Positions 1-5,402 are shown, counted from the stretch's first letter. The stretch: DNA of 5,402 bases from Spirochaetales bacterium (GCA_031280945.1 JAITGB010000053.1:1-5402), one strand, 5' to 3'. Program-made: numbers and translations. Notes: generated by a model from the sequence alone, not told the origin.

Positions 1-219
1 ATAAAGGGCCGCGAAGGACTTTTTATCGCCGCGGGCCACGAAGGAGACGGCATAGCCCTGTCCGCCATAACCGGAATCATCGCCTGCGGCCTCATACGCG
101 AAGGCAAAGCCTACACGGACGTTTCCGCCATAGACCCCAACAGATTCCCGCTTTTTATAAAGCCCTCCGCCTCACATACTGAAGGCCAAAGAACCGAAAA
201 AGAAGGAAAGACGCAATGA
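1..219 (+). CDS. C-terminal end of a DAO-family FAD-dependent oxidoreductase (5' truncated by window)
   Basis: The first reading frame is open from base 1 to the TGA at 217-219, giving 72 residues of a protein whose start lies outside the window. The fragment begins just before the stretch GLFIAAGHEGDGIAL (fragment residues 6-20), followed by S-A-I-T-G. This is the usual last FAD-contacting segment of the DAO superfamily (D-amino-acid/glycine/sarcosine oxidases, HcnC-like dehydrogenases): a beta strand, then G-H-x-x-x-G and a helix packing on the flavin. The remaining 40 or so residues are a polar, Lys/Glu-rich tail with no motif. Such enzymes oxidise amines or amino acids, but the substrate cannot be read from the C-terminus. 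Its stop overlaps the trxB start as ATGA (216-219), implying translational coupling. Family assignment is fairly secure; the specific enzyme is unknown. A GlpA-like or other FAD dehydrogenase is the main alternative. Confidence 0.75.
   Translation: MKGREGLFIAAGHEGDGIALSAITGIIACGLIREGKAYTDVSAIDPNRFPLFIKPSASHTEGQRTEKEGKTQ
203..207 (+). promoter_or_regulatory. Ribosome binding site of trxB
   Basis: AAGGA lies 8 bases before the ATG at 216, inside the end of the preceding oxidoreductase gene. The spacing is ideal and supports 216 as the trxB start, giving an ATGA stop/start overlap. Confidence 0.7.
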
Positions 220-1166
220 AAACAGATAAAGACGTTATTATCATAGGCGGCGGGGCAGCGGGAATGGCCGCGGCCCAGTACAGTTCCCGCGAGGGCCTGA
301 AAGCCCTTCTCGTGGAAGAAATGTCCCTCGGCGGCCAGGCCCTCCTTATCGAAGGAATAGAAAACTATCCCGGCTGCCCCGAAGCCGTAAGCGGCTTCGA
401 GCTTGCCGAAAGGTTTGAAACGCAGGCCAGAAAATTCGGAGCGGAGTTTCTCTACGCCACGGTAAAATCCCTTGTAAAAAAAGACAATGTATTTACCGTT
501 GAAACGACAAAGGGAACCCTTACTTCCCTTGCCGTCATTCTCGCGGCAGGAGCGAAACACCGTCATCTTGGCGTACCCGGAGAGGAAAAACTTGCGGGGC
601 GGGGAGTATCCTACTGCGCAAGCTGCGATGGCCCCTTCTTCAAAAACCAGAAAATCATAGTCGTAGGCGGAGGGGATTCCGCCTGCGATGAAGCCATGTT
701 TTTGTCCAAGCTCTCCAGCAAAATCGTACTCATTCACAGGAGAGACCGTTTCCGCGCCCAGAAAGCCCTCGCGGACAGGGTTCTTGCCAATAAAAACATC
801 GAAGTCCGCCTCTCAACAGCCCTTGAGGAAATACGCGGAAAGGCAAACGACAAAGGAATAGAAAAAGTGTCTTCTGTAATTCTCAAAAACACCTTAACAG
901 GCGAAACATACGAAGAAGAAACCGCCGCTGTTTTCATCTTCGCGGGCTCCCTGCCCTCAAACCAGCTTGTGCCGGACGTACCCAAAGACAGCGGAGGCTG
1001 CATCCTGACAGACGAAAAAATGGAAACAGCCACAGGCGGCCTTTTCTGCGCCGGAGACCTCCGTTCAAAACCCTTCCGCCAGCTTGTCATCGCCGCAGCC
1101 GAAGGAGCGCTCGCGGCCCATTCCGCCGCGGAGTACATCGATGGGATTTCCGCCCCTGTCCGCTAA
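216..1166 (+). CDS. trxB: Thioredoxin reductase (thioredoxin-disulfide reductase)
   Basis: This 316-residue cytoplasmic flavoenzyme matches the usual bacterial TrxB length (about 310-320). It uses NADPH and FAD to reduce thioredoxin. Visible motifs in order: FAD-binding GGGAAG at residues 11-16; the family segment IENYPG at 48-53; the redox-active CASCDG with cysteines 134 and 137 followed by Asp138 (CATCDG in E. coli); NADPH-binding GGGDSA at 151-156 with HRRDRFRA at 174-181; and the C-terminal FAD segment CAGD at 278-281 followed by K-P-F-R-Q. All catalytic and cofactor elements are intact. The low-molecular-weight architecture (no selenocysteine tail) is clear. The ATG at 216 overlaps the upstream stop and has an AAGGA site. 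The last 26 bases overlap the start of the GH3 gene in another frame. G and C are about balanced on its coding strand, unlike the three following genes. A ferredoxin-dependent or AhpF-like relative is less likely because the HRRDxFRA NADPH motif is complete and there is no extra N-terminal domain. Confidence 0.96.
   Translation: MKTDKDVIIIGGGAAGMAAAQYSSREGLKALLVEEMSLGGQALLIEGIENYPGCPEAVSGFELAERFETQARKFGAEFLYATVKSLVKKDNVFTVETTKGTLTSLAVILAAGAKHRHLGVPGEEKLAGRGVSYCASCDGPFFKNQKIIVVGGGDSACDEAMFLSKLSSKIVLIHRRDRFRAQKALADRVLANKNIEVRLSTALEEIRGKANDKGIEKVSSVILKNTLTGETYEEETAAVFIFAGSLPSNQLVPDVPKDSGGCILTDEKMETATGGLFCAGDLRSKPFRQLVIAAAEGALAAHSAAEYIDGISAPVR
1130..1133 (+). promoter_or_regulatory. Ribosome binding site deciding the GH3 start
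   Basis: GGAG sits 7 bases before the ATG at 1141, within the trxB coding region. It favours this ATG over the in-frame TTG at 1084, which would add 19 residues (rich in P, S and R) ahead of an otherwise perfect signal peptide. Confidence 0.6.
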
Positions 1167-1221
1167 AAAAAGCCTTTTCCTCCTCGCCGCGGCCCTTCTC
1201 TGTGCCGCGCCGGGCCTGGCG
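1141..1221 (+). other. Signal peptide of the GH3 enzyme
   Basis: Residues 1-27 show a classical Sec signal: two lysines at 9-10, a hydrophobic core SLFLLAAALLCAA at 11-23, a helix-breaking proline at 24, and Gly25-Leu-Ala27 as a plausible signal peptidase I site before Gln28. The cysteine at 21 lies in the core and is preceded by A-L-L, not a lipobox, so a lipoprotein is less likely. The coding DNA of the first eight residues also encodes the end of trxB. Confidence 0.75.
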
Positions 1222-2853
1222 CAGGGCGAACCTCTTTTCTGGCAGCAAGGCCCTCATGAGGAAATAGTCCAAAAACTCCTCCAGGCCATGCCGGACGAAG
1301 AGCTTCTCGCCCAGGTCTTTCTTGTGGGCTACGAAAAAGACAGACCCACCCCGGAAATCATGGCCTGGCTCAAAGGGCGCAGCATAGGCGGAATCAAAAT
1401 CTTCGGCTGGAACGCCGACAACATCTACACCCTCGCGGACAGCATCGCCCTCATGCAGAAAACAGCCTACGCCGCAGGGCAGGGAATCCCCCTCTTTGTG
1501 GCAACAGACCAGGAAGGCGGCTGGGTACGCCACGTACGCGGAGCGACATCAGTTACCCCCGGAAACCTCGCCATAGGCGCAAGCGCAAGGCCCTACGACG
1601 CCTACTACAGCGGCTTCTACATAGGACAGGAAATACGCTCTCTGGGGGTCAACATGAATTTCGCCCCCACCGTGGACGTATACACAAACCCCCTCGCCCA
1701 CGTCATAGGGCCCAGGGCATTCTCCTCAGACCCCGTCTTAACAGGAACCCTCGCCCTGGCCTTTTACAAAGGCCAGGACAAGGCCGGAGTTATCAGCACA
1801 GCCAAACACTACCCCGGACACGGCAACGCCGAAGGCGACTCCCACGGCATTCTCCCCAAAATCGGAGACACCCTCGACACCCTCTGGAAGCGCGACCTCC
1901 TCCCGTATCGCCTGCTCATATCCGAAAAAATTCCCGCAATCCTCTCCGGCCACCTCAGCTTTCCCGGAATAACAGGCGACACGCGGCCCGCATCTTTAAG
2001 CCCCTACTTTTCGCGGGAACTCCTCCGGGAGAAACTCGGCTTTCAGGGCATACTCATAACAGACGACCTCTATATGTCCGGCGCGCGCTGGGGCAGCCTC
2101 TCCTTCCCCGAACTCTGCGTAGAAGCCCTCGCCGCGGGCAACGACATGCTCATGCTCTCCCAAACGCCCGCCTTAAACGACTCAATCTGGAACGCAGTAT
2201 ACACCCGCTACAAAAACGACGCCCGCTTCCGGGAGCGCATACGCGAAGCCGTAGGCCGCATACTCCGCATAAAACTCACCTACCTCAAAAAAACCGAAGG
2301 CCCCGCCTTCTCGCCCAGCCACGCCGAAATTGACGCAATCCCCACAGAAGAAAGCAGGGCCTTTTTCTTTGACCAGGCAAACCGCAGCCTCACCCTCATA
2401 AAAAATTCCGCAAATCTCATCCCCTACAATCCCCGTGCCGGAGAAAAAGTCCTCCTCGCGGGCCAGCACAAAGCCTTTATGACCCACGGCAAAAAACGCT
2501 ACCCCACGGCAGAAGAATTCCTCTTCTCCTACGAACCCTTTTATTTCTCTCGGAAGGAAGACCGCGCAGCCTTCAAACAAGCCGCGCGCAGCGCCGACAC
2601 CATTATCTTCTGCCTCTCAAACCCCAACAGCCTTGAAGTCCTCCAGGAAATAAAAGACTTCAAAGGCAAAGTCATCGTACTGTCCATACTCACACCCGTA
2701 TATCTCGCGGAGCTCCCATGGGTGGACGCATCCATAGCCGCCTACTCCTGGAGCGCGGACTCCTTCAAAGCCGCCTTCGCCGTCCTTCGCGGCGACTTCG
2801 TACCCGAAGGCAAACTCCCCGTTGAAATAAAACCCCCGGAAGAACGCCGGTGA
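1141..2853 (+). CDS. Secreted glycoside hydrolase family 3 beta-N-acetylhexosaminidase (NagZ type, two-domain)
   Basis: A 570-residue exported enzyme expected to cleave terminal beta-linked N-acetylglucosamine from peptidoglycan fragments or chitin-type oligosaccharides. A signal peptide covers residues 1-27. The GH3 TIM barrel follows (about 45-380): GGIKIFGW at 83-90, DQEGG at 123-127, NFAPTVDV at 173-180, KHYPGHG at 222-228, then Asp233-Ser-His235, the NagZ-specific acid/base dyad, and ITDDL at 306-310, whose Asp308 aligns with the family nucleophile. The Asp-His dyad distinguishes NagZ-type hexosaminidases from GH3 beta-glucosidases. Residues about 408-563 form a degenerate GH3 C-terminal alpha/beta domain, as in the larger Bacillus-type NagZ; single-domain Gram-negative NagZ proteins are cytoplasmic and about 340 residues. 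The gene overlaps trxB by 26 bases and the GNAT gene by 4. Export suggests a role in scavenging or wall turnover rather than cytoplasmic recycling. The exact substrate, and whether the protein stays in the periplasm or is released, are inferred. Confidence 0.92.
   Translation: MGFPPLSAKKSLFLLAAALLCAAPGLAQGEPLFWQQGPHEEIVQKLLQAMPDEELLAQVFLVGYEKDRPTPEIMAWLKGRSIGGIKIFGWNADNIYTLADSIALMQKTAYAAGQGIPLFVATDQEGGWVRHVRGATSVTPGNLAIGASARPYDAYYSGFYIGQEIRSLGVNMNFAPTVDVYTNPLAHVIGPRAFSSDPVLTGTLALAFYKGQDKAGVISTAKHYPGHGNAEGDSHGILPKIGDTLDTLWKRDLLPYRLLISEKIPAILSGHLSFPGITGDTRPASLSPYFSRELLREKLGFQGILITDDLYMSGARWGSLSFPELCVEALAAGNDMLMLSQTPALNDSIWNAVYTRYKNDARFRERIREAVGRILRIKLTYLKKTEGPAFSPSHAEIDAIPTEESRAFFFDQANRSLTLIKNSANLIPYNPRAGEKVLLAGQHKAFMTHGKKRYPTAEEFLFSYEPFYFSRKEDRAAFKQAARSADTIIFCLSNPNSLEVLQEIKDFKGKVIVLSILTPVYLAELPWVDASIAAYSWSADSFKAAFAVLRGDFVPEGKLPVEIKPPEERR
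2838..2843 (+). promoter_or_regulatory. Ribosome binding site supporting the GTG start of the GNAT gene
   Basis: GGAAGA lies 6 bases before the GTG at 2850 and inside the last codons of the GH3 gene. It supports GTG initiation in a GTGA stop/start overlap over the next in-frame ATG at 2889, which would cut 13 residues. Confidence 0.55.
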
Positions 2854-3704
2854 ACTGGACCTTCGCCTCAAAAAAAGACATACAGGAAATGCACAGCCTT
2901 CTCTCCGCCAGGGAATGGGAATGTATAGGACTCACAAGCCGCCTCTCCCAGGAAGGCAAATTCCGCCTCCCCTCCCCCTCAAAAGCAAAAGTTGCCCTGG
3001 GCCGGGAAAAAGACACCCTCAAACAAATCGTGTATATCTCGCAGGGAGGCTTCATTATCCCCTACCTCCCCGGCTCACAGCCCAGCGCATCCGACCCCGC
3101 CCTCAAAGACATCTTCTTCACCGAATGCGAAGCCCCCCACATGCTTGTCGGCATAGCCAATTACGTAGAAAACTTCTCCACGTGGATACAAGCAAAACCC
3201 TCCCTATCCATTGACTACCACCTCATGAAAAAGGAAAGACACTTCCCCACCCCCAAACGCGAAAACATAGCCGGCCTCAAAGTCCGCAGGGCCACCGCCG
3301 CAGACCTTGAAACCCTCCTCCCCCTCCAGGAAGCCTACGAAAAAGAAGAAATCCTCGTGAGGCCCGATTACTTCAACCCCGGCAAAACCCGCGCCGAACT
3401 TAAAGTAAACCTCAAAAACCAGCTCGTCTACCTCGCCGACTACAGCGGAAAAGTCATAGCCAAAGCAGGCACAAACGCGCAAGGCTTCACATACGACCAG
3501 ATAGGCGGAGTCTTCACCATCCCCGGCTTTCGCGGCAGAAAGTTCGCCCGCACCCTCATGCACCGCCTTTTAGGCAACATTTTTGAAAATGGCAAAAGAG
3601 CCTGCCTTTTTGTCAAAAAAAGCAACCTCCCCGCCCAACGATTGTACATAAATTTGGGTTTCAGGATTGCGGAAAGTTACAGAATCAGCTATTTTAAGGT
3701 ATGA
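2850..3704 (+). CDS. GNAT-family N-acetyltransferase with an extra N-terminal domain
   Basis: A 284-residue soluble protein. The C-terminal half (about 143-284) is a GNAT fold that would transfer an acyl group from acetyl-CoA to an amine. A strand reading IGGVFTIP (218-225) leads into the pyrophosphate loop GFRGRKFARTLM (226-237), and LFVKKSN (253-259) with Y266-x-x-L-G-F271 is the typical motif B ending. The first 140 or so residues form a separate domain. Its pattern of a G-G-F-I-I-P strand (66-71), then a hydrophobic M-L-V-G-I (98-102) and a helix with a Trp resembles the N-terminal DUF4081-type domain of some GNAT proteins; this is a memory-based comparison, and a degenerate second GNAT domain is an alternative. 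One oddity: the position normally held by the invariant Gly of the R-x-x-G-x-A loop is Lys231. It starts with GTG at 2850, overlapping the GH3 stop, and ends overlapping ATGA with the possible first glgA start. The substrate is unknown; the neighbours suggest sugar or cell-wall metabolism only weakly. Confidence 0.85.
   Translation: MNWTFASKKDIQEMHSLLSAREWECIGLTSRLSQEGKFRLPSPSKAKVALGREKDTLKQIVYISQGGFIIPYLPGSQPSASDPALKDIFFTECEAPHMLVGIANYVENFSTWIQAKPSLSIDYHLMKKERHFPTPKRENIAGLKVRRATAADLETLLPLQEAYEKEEILVRPDYFNPGKTRAELKVNLKNQLVYLADYSGKVIAKAGTNAQGFTYDQIGGVFTIPGFRGRKFARTLMHRLLGNIFENGKRACLFVKKSNLPAQRLYINLGFRIAESYRISYFKV
3696..3699 (+). promoter_or_regulatory. Ribosome binding site deciding the glgA start
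   Basis: AAGG lies 7 bases before the ATG at 3707 but only 1 base before the ATG at 3701. Normal spacing favours 3707, although 3701 gives a tidy ATGA overlap with the GNAT stop. The two starts differ by two residues (M-T). Confidence 0.55.
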
Positions 3705-3706
3705 CT

Positions 3707-5212
3707 ATGCAAAAAGACTCGCTCAAAATACTCATGGTCTCAAGTGAGGCCGCACCCTTTGCCAAAGTCGGAGGACTCGGCGAAGCCGTCTCCTCCCTCG
3801 CCGCCGAACTCTCCCTGCAGGGGCACGACGTACGAATGCTCCTCCCCCGCTACTACTCTATAGACACAGTAAAAGAACAACTGCGCAAACACCCCAGCCC
3901 CCTCGGAATCCCCATGGGAACGCGCGAAGAATGGACAGGAGTATACGAAGGCCTCCTCCCCAATTCCCGCGTACCCGTATATTTTCTTGACCACGAAAAA
4001 TCCTACGGCAGGGACGGCGTGTACGGAGGCCGGGGAGAACTCGGCTACGCCGACAACGTAGCCCGCTTCGCCCTCCTGTGCCGAGGAGCCTTCCAGCTCT
4101 GCCGCATGATAGGCTGGCTCCCCGACATTATCCACAGCCACGACTGGCCCGCCGCCCTGTGCAGCGTATATCTTAAATCACTTGAAAGCCGCACCGAATT
4201 TGCCCAAACAGCAGCAGTGCTCACCCTGCACAACGCAAGCTATCAAGGCGTATTCTCCAAAGACAACATGCCCGCAGTCGGCCTCGCGTGGGAACACTTC
4301 TACAGCTCCGGCTTCGAGTTCTACGACCAGGTAAACCTCCTACAGGCAGGCATAAAAAACGCCGACACAGTAACAACAGTCTCCCCCGGGTACGCCCGCG
4401 AAATCCTCACCCCCGAAAAAGGCAGCGGCATGGACGGGCTCCTGCGCTCACGCGGCGAACGCTTTACCGGCATACTCAACGGCATAGACTACTCCGTATG
4501 GGACCCCGAAACCGACCCCTTCCTCCCCTGCCACTTCTGCGAAACCGACATAACAGGAAAAGAAAAACTCAAAAGCCGCCTCAAACAGGAAATCTTCCTC
4601 ACTGTAGACCAGGACAAACCCCTAATCGGCATGGTGAGCCGCCTCGCGGAGCAAAAAGGCTTCGGCATCCTCCTCGAATACGGCCGCAAAGGCCTCGCCT
4701 CAATCTGCCGCGAACTCGACCTGCAGATGGTCATCCTCGGCACAGGCAACGTCGCCTACGAACAGGAACTCGCCCGCCTCGCGTGGAAACTCCCCAACCT
4801 CAAAGTCATACTCCAGTTTAACACCCAGCTCGCCCACCTCATCGAAGGCGGAGCCGACTTCTTCCTCATGCCCAGCGTCTTCGAACCCTGCGGCCTCAAC
4901 CAGCTCTACTCCCTGCGCTACGGCGCAATCCCCATCGTCAGCCGCACAGGAGGCCTCTCCGACACAGTTGAAAACTACGACGAAACCACAGGCAAAGGAA
5001 CCGGCATCATCATCGACCCCGTAAACTCCGAATCCATCTACGACGCCGTAAAACGCGCCGTCGGCCTGTACAAAAACAACAAAAAAGCCATCACCGCCAT
5101 GCGCCTCCAGGGCATGAAAAAACGCTTCTCCTGGACAAACTCCGCCAAACAGTACATCGCCTCGTACACCCAGGCCATAAAAGCCGTACAGAAAAGCCCC
5201 ATCTCAAAGTAA
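3707..5212 (+). CDS. glgA: Glycogen synthase (ADP-glucose:alpha-1,4-glucan glucosyltransferase, GT5)
   Basis: A 501-residue cytoplasmic GT-B enzyme (E. coli GlgA is 477) that extends alpha-1,4-glucan chains with glucose from ADP-glucose. Numbering is from 3707. Seen in order: KILMVSSEAAPFAKVGGLGE (7-26) carrying the K-x-G-G-L ADP-glucose loop; HSHDWPAAL (144-152); TLHNASYQGVF (173-183); TVSPGYAREI (223-232) with the GSGMDGLL segment; GILNGIDYSVWDPETD (255-270); SRLAEQKG (311-318); and FEPCGLNQLY (392-401), where Glu393 is the conserved catalytic-site glutamate. The last is followed by RTGGLSDTV (413-421). Every family landmark is present, so the enzyme is probably active and of the bacterial type rather than a sucrose or starch synthase. 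An unusual feature is a CHFC pair at 275-278 in the linker between the two Rossmann domains. The gene follows the GNAT gene with a 2-base gap (or 4-base overlap from 3701); no other glycogen gene (glgC, glgB, glgP) is in the window. Confidence 0.97.
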   Translation: MQKDSLKILMVSSEAAPFAKVGGLGEAVSSLAAELSLQGHDVRMLLPRYYSIDTVKEQLRKHPSPLGIPMGTREEWTGVYEGLLPNSRVPVYFLDHEKSYGRDGVYGGRGELGYADNVARFALLCRGAFQLCRMIGWLPDIIHSHDWPAALCSVYLKSLESRTEFAQTAAVLTLHNASYQGVFSKDNMPAVGLAWEHFYSSGFEFYDQVNLLQAGIKNADTVTTVSPGYAREILTPEKGSGMDGLLRSRGERFTGILNGIDYSVWDPETDPFLPCHFCETDITGKEKLKSRLKQEIFLTVDQDKPLIGMVSRLAEQKGFGILLEYGRKGLASICRELDLQMVILGTGNVAYEQELARLAWKLPNLKVILQFNTQLAHLIEGGADFFLMPSVFEPCGLNQLYSLRYGAIPIVSRTGGLSDTVENYDETTGKGTGIIIDPVNSESIYDAVKRAVGLYKNNKKAITAMRLQGMKKRFSWTNSAKQYIASYTQAIKAVQKSPISK

Positions 5213-5233
5213 GTGTAAAGATGAAGAATCAGG

Positions 5234-5255
5234 GCGCATTTTTGCTGCGCAAAAA
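5234..5255. repeat. Pair of mutually exclusive small hairpins downstream of glgA
   Basis: Two perfect inverted repeats share bases. GCGCA (5234-5238) pairs with TGCGC (5246-5250) around a 7-base loop, and TTTTTGC (5239-5245) pairs with GCAAAAA (5249-5255) around TGC. Both cannot form together. Neither is followed by a U-run in the + direction, so they are not a standard glgA terminator. They sit 21 to 26 bases after the glgA stop. Confidence 0.5.
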
Positions 5256-5287
5256 CCGGGCTTTGCGGGGCTCCGCTTCGCTCCGGT
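5255..5287. repeat. GC-rich pentamer-repeat segment bounded by ACCGG/CCGGT
   Basis: ACCGG (5255-5259) and CCGGT (5283-5287) are complementary. Between them are GCGG (5265-5268) and CCGC (5273-5276), which can pair around GGCT. The stretch 5271-5285 is three pentamers in a row, CTCCG, CTTCG, CTCCG, and CTCCG recurs at 5295-5299 in the loop of the next hairpin. This looks like part of an intergenic repeat element rather than coding sequence. Copies elsewhere cannot be seen from one window. Confidence 0.4.
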
Positions 5288-5308
5288 CTTTGCGCTCCGC
5301 GCAAAGAC
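5286..5308. terminator. Perfect 10-bp inverted repeat, possible convergent transcription terminator without U-tract
   Basis: GTCTTTGCGC (5286-5295) and GCGCAAAGAC (5299-5308) are exact complements around the loop TCC. It is the strongest hairpin in the window, lying 73 bases after the glgA stop and 39 bases beyond the stop of the probable minus-strand gene. The bases after it on either strand are not T-rich, so a classical Rho-independent terminator is not supported; it could still end transcription in both directions, protect 3' ends, or be part of a dispersed repeat. The hairpin itself is certain, its function is not. Confidence 0.4.
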
Positions 5309-5347
5309 TAAACCCCTCCAATCCCTTGCGCGCCCACGGGCTTACGC

Positions 5348-5402
5348 TTACAGCCTCCCTAATTTTTTACGCAGCCTTTCAATCCTTTTGGGAAGAGTCT
5401 CG
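5348..5402 (-). CDS. Probable C-terminal tail of an unidentified minus-strand gene (partial)
   Basis: Reading the minus strand inward from the window edge, one frame stays open for 17 codons and stops with TAA at 5348-5350. The residues ETLPKRIERLRKKLGRL form a basic, amphipathic-looking C-terminal helix. The other two minus frames hit stops early (TGA after seven codons, TAG after thirteen). Codons such as ATT, CTT and AGG differ from the C-ending style of the + strand genes, as expected for a gene on the opposite, G-rich strand. Too little is visible to name a family, and a chance open frame remains quite possible. If real, it converges on glgA and the hairpins between them separate the two units. 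Confidence 0.35.
   Translation of the reverse strand, partial: ETLPKRIERLRKKLGRL

Noticed and set aside
111..737. 208-codon minus-strand frame over trxB
   Set aside because: It is antisense to a fully conserved trxB, with no recognisable motif and a long-stop-free frame expected from the codon bias.
1084..1140. Upstream TTG start for the GH3 gene
   Set aside because: It would add 19 polar residues ahead of the signal peptide and deepen the trxB overlap to 83 bases. The ATG at 1141 has GGAG at ideal spacing and starts a classical signal sequence.
1162..1171. Run of seven A directly at the trxB stop, considered as a programmed frameshift site joining trxB to the GH3 gene
   Set aside because: TrxB is full length without extension, the GH3 gene has its own start and signal peptide, and a fusion would bury the signal peptide. 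Simple overlap explains the arrangement.
1195..1206. Cysteine at residue 21 of the GH3 enzyme as a lipoprotein attachment site
   Set aside because: The three residues before it are A-L-L, which does not match the lipobox (small residues at -1 and -2), and the hydrophobic core continues past the cysteine to a better signal peptidase I site.
4288..4821. 177-codon + strand frame inside glgA, very rich in Arg and Pro
   Set aside because: It lies wholly within the intact glgA in another frame. Its composition is what C-rich codons give when shifted, and stops are rare in that frame for the same reason.
5221..5402. Open + strand frame from the ATG at 5221 to the window edge (about 60 codons)
   Set aside because: It reads straight through the hairpins and pentamer repeats, giving repetitive R-S-L-R-S type residues. 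There is no ribosome binding site at a workable distance, and it runs opposite to the more protein-like minus-strand tail at 5348-5402. It is probably a repeat read-through, though the missing 3' part prevents certainty.
1..5402. CRISPR array, tRNA or rRNA gene, insertion sequence, or riboswitch
   Set aside because: No regularly spaced repeats, cloverleaf-like sequence, transposase motif or terminal inverted repeats were seen. Genes fill 1-5212 with no leader long enough for a riboswitch.

Overview
The window reads as one co-directional, translationally coupled gene train on the + strand (1-5212), followed by about 190 bases of hairpin-rich DNA that probably holds the tail of a converging minus-strand gene. 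In order the train contains: the last 72 codons of a DAO-type FAD-dependent oxidoreductase; trxB (thioredoxin reductase); a secreted two-domain GH3 beta-N-acetylhexosaminidase (NagZ type); a GNAT acetyltransferase with an extra N-terminal domain; and glgA (glycogen synthase). Every junction overlaps or nearly touches: 4 bases at oxidoreductase/trxB, 26 bases at trxB/GH3, 4 bases at GH3/GNAT, and either 4 overlapping bases or a 2-base gap at GNAT/glgA. There is no room for a promoter or terminator between them, so they are very probably one transcript whose promoter lies upstream of the window.

Organism: a bacterium with moderately high GC (four 60-base lines counted by hand average about 55%) and codons that mostly end in C or A. 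The three downstream genes have a coding strand rich in C and A and poor in G and T, with ATA the commonest Ile codon in the GH3 gene. Strong strand asymmetry of this kind is well known in spirochetes, and the anaerobe-like gene content would fit a Treponema-like host. That placement is an inference from composition and general resemblance, not a marker gene, and other phyla are not excluded. A secreted enzyme with a classical signal peptide is present.

How the genes could work together: trxB serves thiol redox balance, and the oxidoreductase before it may feed electrons from an amine or amino-acid substrate. The GH3 enzyme would release terminal GlcNAc-type residues outside the cytoplasm (cell wall or dietary glycans). 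GlgA would build alpha-1,4-glucan reserves from ADP-glucose. The GNAT has no assignable substrate. Carbohydrate gain and storage link GH3 and glgA loosely, but I see no evidence of a dedicated multi-protein pathway, and the gene set looks like ordinary metabolism rather than a new system.

The part least explained by genes is 5213-5347. It has two mutually exclusive small hairpins, a CTCCG/CTTCG/CTCCG pentamer run and a perfect 10-bp inverted repeat with a 3-base loop. It looks like a modular intergenic repeat or an atypical (U-tract-less) convergent terminator. The best follow-up points are this element, a CxxC motif in the linker of GlgA (in a trxB operon), the skew change after trxB, and the absence of GATC in the window.
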